5,406 nucleotides of DNA from an uncultured Aquimonas sp. (GCA_946481615.1 CAMLOR010000235.1:1-5406); one strand, 5' to 3'; numbered from the stretch's first letter, positions 1 through 4,519 are shown. The notes: generated by a model from the sequence alone, not told the origin. A program made the numbers and translations.

Positions 1-15
1 CCAGGGCTCTATCCC

Positions 16-50
16 AAACGCCCACCTCCTCCGAGGTGGGCGTTTTCTTT
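16..50 (+). terminator. Intrinsic terminator of the upstream gene
   Basis: A perfect 10-bp GC-rich stem (19-28 with 33-42) closes a 4-nt loop CTCC and is followed by TTTTCTTT (43-50). The AAA at 16-18 can extend the stem by pairing with the first Ts. This is a textbook Rho-independent terminator for a + strand gene that ends before the window. The stem is symmetrical, but the A-tract is short, so activity on the other strand would be weaker. Confidence 0.92.
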
Positions 51-104
51 GGGCGTCACTTAAACCTCGGGCCGCGCGTCCGCATCGAAACCCTGCCCAT
101 CGAT

Positions 105-110
105 GAGGAG
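105..110 (+). promoter_or_regulatory. Shine-Dalgarno site that fixes the DUF2884 gene start
   Basis: GAGGAG at 105-110 lies 6 nt before the ATG at 117. The same frame is open back to an ATG at 36, but that ATG sits inside the terminator stem and has no ribosome binding site. The ATG at 117 also opens directly into a signal peptide, so 117 is the start. I see no convincing promoter between the terminator and this site. Confidence 0.85.
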
Positions 111-116
111 CGCACC

Positions 117-860
117 ATGAAACTGCTTCCCCTTGCCGCTGCCGCTCTGCTGGCGTTCGCCGGCTCCGCCCAGGCCCGCGGCACCGGCGTTTGCGACTTC
201 GAAAGCGACTTCGACCTGCGCATCCAGCCGCAGTCGTTGCTGTTCCATCGCGACGGCGGCAGCCCCGCGCAGATCGAAATGACCCGGGGGCGCCTCATTG
301 TCGATGGTCGCGAACTCGAGCTGTCTGCCGAGGATGCGCAGCGCGTCCGTCGCTACGAAGCCGAAGTCCGGGCTCTGGTGCCGGAAGTGAAGGCCATCGC
401 CATGGACGCCGTCGCCATTGCGAGCGAAGCGGTGCTGCAGGTGGCCAACGCCTTCGCCGGCGACAACTCGAAGAAGGCGCTGGAGCGCGTCGACGAGCTC
501 ACCGGAGAGCTCGCCGATCGCATCGCGCACAGCACCGATACGGCCGAGTGGGACAACGACGCATTCGGCGATGCCATCGACTCCCTGGTGAGCGAGCTCG
601 TGCCGATGATGGCGGGGGACATCGCCGCGGTCGCGATCGCGGCGGCATTCACCGGCGACGAATCCGCCGCCAAGCGTATCGAGGAGCGCGCCGAGCGCAT
701 GGAGAAGGCGATCGAGGAGAAGGTGGAGCGTCGTGCCGACGAACTCGAAGTACGGGCCGAGGCGCTGTGTCCCCGCGTGAAGGCCCTGGATGAACTCGAA
801 GCCGCCCTTGCCATGCGTCTGGCCGACGGCGCTTCCCTGGATCTGTTGCAGGCCGACTGA
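117..860 (+). CDS. YggN-like exported protein (DUF2884 family)
   Basis: This 247-aa protein has an N-terminal signal peptide: a Lys at position 2, an Ala/Leu-rich core, and a likely cleavage after AQA at residue 20. The mature part starts with a Cys at about 26 and a short beta-type segment containing 'IQPQSL', followed by a 'RGRLIVDGRELELS' segment. Most of the rest is charged amphipathic helix, with one hydrophobic Ala-rich stretch in the middle (after 'MMAGDIAAVAI'). A second Cys lies near the C-terminus (about 218, in 'ALCPRV'). This layout, including one Cys near each end of the mature chain, matches E. coli YggN and the DUF2884 family as I remember them. A disulfide between the two Cys is inference. 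The location is probably periplasmic; no biochemical function is known to me. The gene appears monocistronic, with a terminator upstream and a hairpin directly after the stop codon. Confidence 0.85.
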   Translation: MKLLPLAAAALLAFAGSAQARGTGVCDFESDFDLRIQPQSLLFHRDGGSPAQIEMTRGRLIVDGRELELSAEDAQRVRRYEAEVRALVPEVKAIAMDAVAIASEAVLQVANAFAGDNSKKALERVDELTGELADRIAHSTDTAEWDNDAFGDAIDSLVSELVPMMAGDIAAVAIAAAFTGDESAAKRIEERAERMEKAIEEKVERRADELEVRAEALCPRVKALDELEAALAMRLADGASLDLLQAD

Positions 861-870
861 GCCGGACTGC

Positions 871-905
871 GAACGAAGAGGCCGCGCAAGCGGCCTCCTT
901 CGTTC
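871..905 (+). terminator. Long hairpin after the DUF2884 gene, probable terminator
   Basis: The arms 871-885 and 890-905 form a 15-bp stem with one bulged C (897 or 898) and a GCAA tetraloop of the GNRA type. It begins 10 nt after the stop codon. There is no T-run downstream, so it is not a canonical intrinsic terminator. It may instead protect the 3' end of the mRNA or assist Rho-dependent termination. Confidence 0.55.
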
Positions 906-913
906 ATGTGGCG

Positions 914-958
914 AATAAAAAGCACGCGGACCCAATGGCTGCCTGCCGGGCCCGCGTG
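914..958 (-). terminator. Intrinsic terminator on the minus strand
   Basis: Read on the - strand, the arms 958-948 and 933-923 form an 11-bp stem with one G-U wobble. On the + strand that pair is an A-C mismatch, which points to - strand use. The loop is 14 nt. The stem is followed by CTTTTTATT on the - strand (922-914). It lies 14 nt after the stop codon of the interrupted small - strand gene and is best explained as that gene's terminator. Confidence 0.75.
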
Positions 959-1117
959 AGGGCAACCTGCGTCAACCCACGTCGGACGATTCACCGAGTG
1001 TGGCCGAGGCAGGCGTAACCGCGCTGCACCGGGCAACACCGGACTCGGCGCCGAAGCCGTTCACGATCGCGTGCGCCGTCGCGCCGCCGATCGCAAACAG
1101 GCTCAGTGACCTGAGAC

Positions 1118-1122
1118 AGATC
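1118..1122. repeat. Left copy of the target-site duplication
   Basis: AGATC here is repeated at 2283-2287 on the other side of the IS. If the duplication is the usual 4 bp (GATC, 1119-1122 and 2284-2287), the element would be 1123-2283 with an unmatched base at each tip. If it is 5 bp, there is one extra G (1123) before the TG end. Both readings give the same pre-insertion sequence. Confidence 0.75.
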
Positions 1123-1123
1123 G

Positions 1124-1147
1124 TGTAGCCAGTTGGATGGTGAGTTC
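1124..1147 (+). repeat. IS left terminal inverted repeat (IRL)
   Basis: It matches the reverse complement of 2259-2282 at 19 of 24 positions. The outer 8 bases (TGTAGCCA) and the inner 9 bases (GGTGAGTTC) are identical, with a divergent middle. This two-block pattern fits separate cleavage and transposase-binding parts. Confidence 0.88.
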
Positions 1148-1162
1148 TCTACCCTAAACGGC

Positions 1163-1168
1163 AAGGAG
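1163..1168 (+). promoter_or_regulatory. Ribosome binding site of orfA
   Basis: AAGGAG lies 5 nt before the ATG at 1174 and fixes the orfA start. Confidence 0.8.
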
Positions 1169-1173
1169 AACTC

Positions 1174-1437
1174 ATGAAGAAGCGTTTCACGGACGAGCAG
1201 ATCATCGTCATCCTGCGCGAGGCCGAGGCTGGCGCGATGTCGATCAAGGCGTTGTGCAAGAAGCACAACGTCACCGAACAGACCTTTTTCCGCTGGCGCA
1301 ATCGCTTCGGCGGCATGGACGTGCCGGATGCGCGCCGGCTCAAGGACCTGGAATCGGAGAATGCGAAGCTCAAGCGTCTGGTGGCCGAGCAGATGCTCGT
1401 GATCGACGGGATGAAGGAGATCGTCCGAAAAAAATGA
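1174..1437 (+). CDS. IS3-family transposase OrfA (DNA-binding subunit)
   Basis: This 87-aa protein carries an N-terminal helix-turn-helix of the IS3/IS911 OrfA type (HTH_Tnp_1). It opens [20 protein letters not shown], and the recognition part is around '[18 protein letters not shown]' (residues 30-47). A C-terminal leucine-zipper-like helix follows (about 55-85), with regularly spaced Leu, Val and Met for oligomerisation. In this family OrfA binds the terminal repeats and regulates transposition, and its fusion to OrfB is the active transposase. Its stop codon overlaps the orfB ATG in an ATGA arrangement. The length is usual for the family. Confidence 0.93.
   Translation: MKKRFTDEQIIVILREAEAGAMSIKALCKKHNVTEQTFFRWRNRFGGMDVPDARRLKDLESENAKLKRLVAEQMLVIDGMKEIVRKK
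1428..1434 (+). promoter_or_regulatory. A7 slippery site for -1 programmed frameshifting
   Basis: Seven As at 1428-1434 read in the orfA frame as A-AAA-AAA, directly before the TGA of orfA. A -1 slip here leads straight into the orfB frame and would give an OrfAB fusion of about 366 aa, the usual transposase form in IS3 elements. A possible downstream pairing is ACCCCG (1440-1445) with CGGGGT (1482-1487). It is weak and unproven as a stimulator. Confidence 0.75.
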
Positions 1438-2273
1438 CAACCCCGTCGGCACGGCGCGACTCGGTGCAGGTTCTGGTCCGTCGGGGTGTTTCGCAACGCA
1501 AGGCGCTGCGCTATCTGGGCCTGAGCCGGCGCATCGGCAGCTACGAACCGCGGCAGGCCGAGGAGGACCGGGCCGTCGCGGATCGGCTCCTCGCCGCTTC
1601 ACCGCAGGTCCCACGCTTCGGCTATCGGCGCATGGCGGCCTGGCTGGGTCTGGGCGAAGCCCGCGTGCGGCGGCAGTGGCGGGCACTGGGACTGAACATC
1701 CCGCGCCGCCGGCCGCGGCGCCGGCGTTCGGGCAGCGACATTCGGCTGCCGGGCGCGGTTCGACCCAATGCGGTCTGGAGCTACGACTTCGTCCACGACC
1801 AGATGGTCGACGGCCGCGCATTGAAGCTGCTGTGCGTGATCGACGAATACACCCGCGAATGCCTGGCCATCGAGGTCGGTGCCAGCCTGCGTGCCCAGGA
1901 CGTGATCCTGACCCTGTCACGGTTGATGCGCCTCTATGGCAAGCCGGCGTTCGTACGCTCGGACAACGGTGCCGAGTTCACGGCCGCCAAGGTCATGCGC
2001 TGGCTCCGTGATGCCGCGATCGGTCCGGCGTTCATCGCGCCGGGCAGCCCGTGGCAGAACGGCTTTGTCGAAAGCTTCAACGGCAAGCTGCGCGACGAGC
2101 TGCTCAACCGCGAATGGTTCCGCAGCCGTGCCGAGGCCAAGGTTCTGATCGAGCGTTGGCGGCAGTTCTACAACCAGCAGCGGCCGCACAGCGCGCATCG
2201 CTACAAGACCCCGGCAAGCGTCCGTCGCGAATGGCGCGAACCGGATAACATCCCGAACGAACTCACCGGCTGA
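1434..2273 (+). CDS. IS3-family transposase OrfB (DDE integrase domain)
   Basis: The 279-aa catalytic part of the transposase. An N-terminal HTH_21-like region (residues about 15-90, with '[15 protein letters not shown]') precedes an Arg-rich link (91-98) and an rve-type integrase core. The catalytic triad is visible as D118 in 'WSYDFV', D177 in 'SDNGAEF' and E213 in '[12 protein letters not shown]'. D177 and E213 are separated by 35 residues, the DD(35)E spacing of IS3, and R220 is at the usual +7 position. The C-terminal '[18 protein letters not shown]' motif is also typical. The ATG at 1434 overlaps the orfA stop, so the protein may be made by translational coupling, by frameshifting at 1428-1434, or both. 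The last five codons and the stop lie inside the right inverted repeat. The reading frame is intact. Confidence 0.95.
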   Translation: MTTPSARRDSVQVLVRRGVSQRKALRYLGLSRRIGSYEPRQAEEDRAVADRLLAASPQVPRFGYRRMAAWLGLGEARVRRQWRALGLNIPRRRPRRRRSGSDIRLPGAVRPNAVWSYDFVHDQMVDGRALKLLCVIDEYTRECLAIEVGASLRAQDVILTLSRLMRLYGKPAFVRSDNGAEFTAAKVMRWLRDAAIGPAFIAPGSPWQNGFVESFNGKLRDELLNREWFRSRAEAKVLIERWRQFYNQQRPHSAHRYKTPASVRREWREPDNIPNELTG

Positions 2274-2282
2274 TTGGCTACA
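2259..2282 (-). repeat. IS right terminal inverted repeat (IRR)
   Basis: This is the partner of 1124-1147, with 19 of 24 bases matching. It overlaps the 3' end of orfB. On the - strand its tip supplies the TAG (2280-2278) that truncates the interrupted small gene. Confidence 0.88.
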
Positions 2283-2287
2283 AGATC
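2283..2287. repeat. Right copy of the target-site duplication
   Basis: AGATC here equals 1118-1122. Collapsing the two copies restores an open reading frame across the insertion site, which supports this being a real target duplication. Confidence 0.75.
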
Positions 2288-2374
2288 CCTACGCAGGTCA
2301 TCAGGACGACACCGAAAAGTCCGCGGATGAGTGTGGGTTGGAGGTTGCGGGACATGGCGAGTTCCTGCGTGTCG

Positions 2375-2405
2375 CGATGTGCAGCCACGTTGTGTGGCCG
2401 CATCG
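2375..2405 (-). promoter_or_regulatory. Hairpin in the leader of the interrupted small gene
   Basis: The outer arms CGATG (2375-2379) and CATCG (2401-2405) enclose an inner 5-bp stem GCCAC/GTGGC (2384-2388 with 2394-2398) and a 5-nt loop. It lies 19 nt upstream of the small gene's start codon on the - strand, just outside its ribosome binding site. No T-run follows, so it is probably not a terminator. It could be an mRNA processing or stabilising structure between the kinase gene and the small gene. Nothing else is recognised in 2356-2485. Confidence 0.35.
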
Positions 2406-2485
2406 ACATTTGGGATGCGCGGAAAGGGCGCGGGGTTTCGCCGGATGCGTTGAATCGAAGCGCAGCGCAGCCGAAACGAGGCGGA

Positions 2486-3604
2486 TTACTCGCGCGGCGC
2501 GCTGCTCTGCAGGCGCAGCGGTAGTCGCACGCGCACTTCGGCGCCGCCTTCGTCGGCCTCGGCCAGCGTGATGCCGTAACTGCCGCCGTACAGATGCGCG
2601 ATGCGCTCCCGGATGTTGGCAAGCCCCAGGCTGCGCGCCGAAGCATCGCAGCCGGGTCCGCGATCGCGCACGCGGATGAGGAGGTCGTCGGCTTCGCGCC
2701 GCGCCGAGACGCGCACCGCCACCAGCGAATGCGACGGTTCCGCGCTGCACTTGAGCGCGTTCTCGACCAGCGGCTGCAGCAGCGTGCGTGGCACCAGCGC
2801 CGGGTAGAGCTCGGCGGGCACGTCGACCTGCACGAACAGCCGCTCCGCGAAGCGCAGCCGCATCATGTCGAGGTACAGATCGAGCATGCGCATTTCCTCG
2901 CCCAGCGCCGTCTCGTGTTCCTGGTCGGGAGCGAACGCGTGGCGCAGCAGCGCGGTCAGGCGCGAGATCATTTCCTCGGCGGCCTTCGGATTGGTGTAGA
3001 CCAGCTCGGAAATCGTGTTGAGCGTCGTCGAAAGGAAATGCGGCTCAAGCTGGCGTCTCAGACCCTCGAGCTGCGCCAGCGTGAGGCGGCTCTTCAGTTC
3101 GGCCGCCTCGAGTTCGCGATTGCGCGCCGCACGGTAACGATCCACGACCAGCGTGATCCCGACCACGACGGCATAGACGATGACCTGGTTCGGCAGCTGC
3201 AGCAGATAGCGGTTGGCCGTCAGCGCGTAATCGCCCACCCCCAGTCCCGGCAACTCGATCAGTGCCAGGCGCACCAGATTGGTGAGCGTGGTGTGCAGCA
3301 TGCCCACGCCGATCGCGATGGCGAAATGCATCGGCACATGGAAAGGCCAGGCCCGGCCGAACGGCGGCAGGCGACGCGTGCCGTAGACCATCAGGGGAAT
3401 CAGCAGCGCGGCCACGTAGGCGCCGGACAATTCCTCGATCAGGACGCGCAGCCAGTCGTCCTGCCGCCCCGCGGTGACGCGCGTCAGGTAGCGGTCGACG
3501 AACAGCAGCAGCCCGATCGCACTCGCGAGCGTGAACAGCCCCGCCGCGAACTGCACGCCGGTGACGCGACGGGACTTGCGGGCAGGGGCGAGGGCGGGGG
3601 GCAC
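2486..3604 (-). CDS. LytS/AlgZ-type membrane sensor histidine kinase
   Basis: This 372-aa inner-membrane kinase has four predicted membrane segments: about 17-36, 62-75, 90-116 and 134-155. A charged coiled-coil linker follows (158-185), then a His_kinase domain (PF06580 type) with 'LEPHFLSTTLNTISELV', where H189 is the expected phosphorylated His. The C-terminal ATPase domain shows an N box at 'LLQPLVENALK' (N282), a 'DRGPG' G1 motif (314-318) and 'LGLANIRERIAHLYG' (326-340). In this family such kinases normally phosphorylate a LytTR-type response regulator; none is present next to it here. The residues after the His (S-T-T-L-N) differ from the usual F-N-x-L-N, and the usual His-Gly after the N-box Lys is Cys-Ser (286-287). 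The chosen start is GTG 3604-3602 with no clear ribosome binding site. A GTG at codon 17 is an alternative. A nearby ATG (3611) is in another frame. Confidence 0.88.
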   Translation of the reverse strand: MPPALAPARKSRRVTGVQFAAGLFTLASAIGLLLFVDRYLTRVTAGRQDDWLRVLIEELSGAYVAALLIPLMVYGTRRLPPFGRAWPFHVPMHFAIAIGVGMLHTTLTNLVRLALIELPGLGVGDYALTANRYLLQLPNQVIVYAVVVGITLVVDRYRAARNRELEAAELKSRLTLAQLEGLRRQLEPHFLSTTLNTISELVYTNPKAAEEMISRLTALLRHAFAPDQEHETALGEEMRMLDLYLDMMRLRFAERLFVQVDVPAELYPALVPRTLLQPLVENALKCSAEPSHSLVAVRVSARREADDLLIRVRDRGPGCDASARSLGLANIRERIAHLYGGSYGITLAEADEGGAEVRVRLPLRLQSSAPRE

Positions 3605-3609
3605 GCGTC

Positions 3610-3615
3610 ATTATC
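3610..3615 (-). promoter_or_regulatory. Possible -10 element of the kinase gene
   Basis: On the - strand GATAAT (3615-3610) lies 5 nt before the GTG at 3604. If used, the transcript would start at or next to the GTG, giving a leaderless mRNA. That would fit the lack of a ribosome binding site. No good -35 box is present at the right distance, so this is tentative. Confidence 0.25.
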
Positions 3616-3951
3616 GCCTAGTCCACCGGCATCGTCCCGCGATAGAAAGCGGGCGAGTGTCCGTCGGGTCGATCCCCGATGTCTTCAGGCACTCGGTTCG
3701 ATCAGATGGAACGCATCAACGGCCTGGCGGGCATGCATGCTTCGCCACGCGACCGTCAATGGATCCGATACCCGCACGGCGTCGATTGCGTCTTCGCCGA
3801 TCACGCTGTTACGAGGCATAGCGTATCGATGATTGCCATGCAGCTAGCCGCGGCGTCCACGCAGCATCGTCGATGAAGTGCGGCTGGCCGCTCGTCGGGC
3901 TCGGCGATCAGATCGCGACTTGCGATCCGGGGTGAAGTTCCGGATCGGCCC

Positions 3952-3974
3952 ATGCCTCGCGCGGGGCGAGGCAT
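3952..3974 (-). terminator. Hairpin just after the small exported-protein gene
   Basis: A perfect 9-bp stem (3952-3960 with 3966-3974) closes a 5-nt loop, starting 8 nt after the stop codon of the gene at 3983-4279. It lacks a T-run on either strand. It is placed like a terminator but could only cause weak or Rho-assisted termination, or serve as an mRNA 3' stabiliser. Confidence 0.45.
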
Positions 3975-3982
3975 ACGAGGGA

Positions 3983-4279
3983 TCAGCCCGAGCAGCTGTC
4001 CGAGATGCAGCGGCGGCTGTTGGCCGGCAGCGTGACGAACCAGCGCATCTGCGCGGCCGACTGATGCAGCGCCTTCTCGGCGGCTTCGGCGCGGGCGCGC
4101 AGGGCCTCGGCTTCGGCTTCCAGCGTGACGGCCAGCTCGGCCTCGCCTGCTTCAAGCACGAGGACGCGGGTGTCGCGGGCGGCCTGGGCCGGCAACGGTT
4201 CGCCGAGGGCGGCGATTGCGCACAGCGCAAGCGTCGGCACCAACAGGCGGAGGGCAAGGCGGGGCAGGAGCGGAGTCAT
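3983..4279 (-). CDS. Small exported protein with a putative sigma-54 promoter, unknown function
   Basis: This 98-aa protein is not recognised as a member of any family. Residues 1-33 look like a signal peptide: Arg-containing n-region, Leu/Ala-rich core, and a likely cut after 'PAQA'. The Cys at 20 sits in a poor lipobox (LALC), so a lipoprotein is unlikely. Residues 42-78 are Glu/Ala/Leu-rich and should form a charged helix or coiled coil. The tail has an aromatic patch ('MRWFV', 78-82) and ends 'RRCISDSCSG', with two Cys at 91 and 96 that could form a disulfide in the periplasm. Codons are almost all G/C at the third position, which supports real coding. The ATG at 4279 has AAGGA 8 nt upstream; an ATG at 4288 is too close to that site. 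An exact RpoN-type promoter lies upstream. It stands alone between aceF (divergent) and the kinase gene. Confidence 0.72.
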   Translation of the reverse strand: MTPLLPRLALRLLVPTLALCAIAALGEPLPAQAARDTRVLVLEAGEAELAVTLEAEAEALRARAEAAEKALHQSAAQMRWFVTLPANSRRCISDSCSG

Positions 4280-4287
4280 GGGGTGCA

Positions 4288-4292
4288 TCCTT
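4288..4292 (-). promoter_or_regulatory. Ribosome binding site of the small exported-protein gene
   Basis: AAGGA on the - strand (4292-4288) lies 8 nt before the ATG at 4279-4277. It overlaps the alternative ATG at 4288, which makes 4279 the better start. Confidence 0.75.
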
Positions 4293-4323
4293 CTTCTTGT
4301 GCTGCAGGTTCTGCGGGAGACTG

Positions 4324-4339
4324 AGCAAACGCCGTGCCA
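4324..4339 (-). promoter_or_regulatory. Sigma-54 (RpoN) promoter
   Basis: On the - strand TGGCACG (4339-4333), four bases GCGT (4332-4329) and TTGCT (4328-4324) match the sigma-54 consensus TGGCACG-N4-TTGCW at every fixed position. The GG and GC are in correct -24/-12 register. Transcription would start near 4313, giving a leader of about 34 nt that holds the AAGGA site and leads to the ATG at 4279. Sigma-54 promoters need an enhancer-binding activator, so the gene is probably switched by one; which one cannot be told from this window. Confidence 0.75.
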
Positions 4340-4415
4340 ACCGGGCGCATCAATCGAATCAGCGAGTTGCGTGCGGTGCGGTGGGTGTGTCCGTGTCCGC
4401 TTCCGCATAACGGGC

Positions 4416-4429
4416 GTCCGCCGCCGGAC
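4416..4429. promoter_or_regulatory. Dyad GTCCG/CGGAC in the divergent intergenic region
   Basis: 5-bp arms (4416-4420 and 4425-4429) flank a CCGC spacer. It lies about 105-115 bp upstream of the predicted sigma-54 start site. It is a candidate regulator site, weak by itself in GC-rich DNA. Confidence 0.3.
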
Positions 4430-4432
4430 AGC

Positions 4433-4445
4433 GGATGTGACATCC
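4433..4445. promoter_or_regulatory. 13-bp palindrome, candidate activator site
   Basis: GGATGT-G-ACATCC is a perfect 6+1+6 palindrome. Its centre is about 126 bp upstream of the predicted sigma-54 transcription start, in the range where enhancer-binding proteins usually bind. It is also about 135 bp upstream of the aceF start codon, so it could serve either gene. Confidence 0.45.
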
Positions 4446-4459
4446 CCAGGAACGCATTC

Positions 4460-4478
4460 GTGCGCCGGATCGGCGCAC
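4460..4478. promoter_or_regulatory. 19-bp dyad upstream of aceF
   Basis: Perfect 8-bp arms (4460-4467 and 4471-4478) flank a 3-nt centre GAT. It lies about 40 bp before the possible aceF -35 box and has no T-run, so it looks more like an operator or activator site than a terminator. Confidence 0.4.
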
Positions 4479-4519
4479 CGTGCGGCGGGCCGTGCTCTGC
4501 GGCCGGCGAAACGAGCGCT

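Larger units (their letters stand above)
1124..2282 (+). mobile_element. Complete IS3-family insertion sequence (probably IS407/IS51-like)
   Basis: This element of about 1.16 kb begins TGTAGCC and ends GGCTACA. It has imperfect 24-bp terminal inverted repeats and two overlapping transposase frames, orfA and orfB. An A7 slippage site lies at the junction, and a DD(35)E catalytic domain is present. All parts look intact, so it should be able to transpose. The flanking AGATC repeat and the exactly restorable target gene suggest a recent insertion. Group assignment (IS407/IS51-like) is from the style of the OrfA and OrfB proteins and a duplication of about 4 bp, not from a database match. Its base composition does not stand out from the surrounding DNA. 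Confidence 0.93.
972..2355 (-). pseudogene. Small hydrophobic-protein gene split by an IS3 element
   Basis: The 5' part runs from an ATG at 2355-2353, with an AGGA ribosome binding site (2366-2363) 7 nt upstream. It encodes 23 residues, starting MSRNLQPTLIRGLFGVV, before reaching the IS. The frame then picks up two more codons and stops at a TAG (2280-2278) supplied by the IS end. The 3' part lies on the other side of the IS and ends at TGA 974-972. Deleting the IS and one copy of the AGATC repeat joins the halves in frame into a 72-aa protein. It has a strongly hydrophobic stretch from about residue 9 to 38, interrupted by an Arg, and a Ser/Ala-rich tail ending SSDVG. The 3' codons are mostly G/C at the third position, as in real genes here. 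It looks like a small membrane or exported protein; I do not recognise the family. It lies 130 bp downstream of the kinase gene on the same strand and ends at the 914-958 terminator. Only a 25-aa fragment could now be made. Confidence 0.72.
3605..3982. other. Gene-free stretch between two minus-strand genes
   Basis: No convincing protein gene is visible in these 378 bp. The stretch holds many short dyads: CCCGC/GCGGG (3636-3640 with 3649-3653), the palindrome GCATGCATGC (3731-3740), CATCGtCGATG (3865-3875) and GCGATCaGATCGC (3904-3916). It also holds GATCCGG/CCGGATC (3924-3930 with 3940-3946) and the 3952-3974 hairpin. GATC occurs nine times between 3671 and 3984. It may contain the kinase promoter, but no strong -35/-10 pair is seen. 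Confidence 0.6.

Noticed and set aside
1..16. Window begins with CCA, which could be the 3' end of a tRNA
   Set aside because: Three bases are not evidence and no tRNA arm is visible; only the terminator after it is supported.
36..116. Earlier ATG (36) as the start of the DUF2884 protein
   Set aside because: It lies inside a terminator hairpin, has no ribosome binding site and would add 27 residues before a well-formed signal peptide.
991..1920. Long - strand ORF running across the IS boundary
   Set aside because: It mixes chromosomal and IS sequence in an unlikely Arg/Pro-rich frame; the real - strand frame here is the interrupted 72-codon gene.
3685..3819. 44-codon - strand ORF in the gene-free stretch
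   Set aside because: It has an ATG and a plausible composition, but I see no clear ribosome binding site, no recognised motif and only moderate third-position G/C. Too weak to call.
2594..3832. Long + strand ORF (412 codons) opposite the histidine kinase
   Set aside because: It is rich in His, Gln and Arg and shows no domain, while the opposite strand has clear kinase motifs. It is a GC-driven antisense shadow.
3878..4324. 148-codon + strand ORF opposite the small exported-protein gene
   Set aside because: The - strand frame has a signal peptide, a ribosome binding site and near-complete G/C third positions; the + frame has none of these.
4436..4451. TGTGA at 4436 as a CRP/Clp half site
   Set aside because: The second half six bases on does not resemble TCACA; the sequence is better described as the GGATGT-G-ACATCC palindrome.
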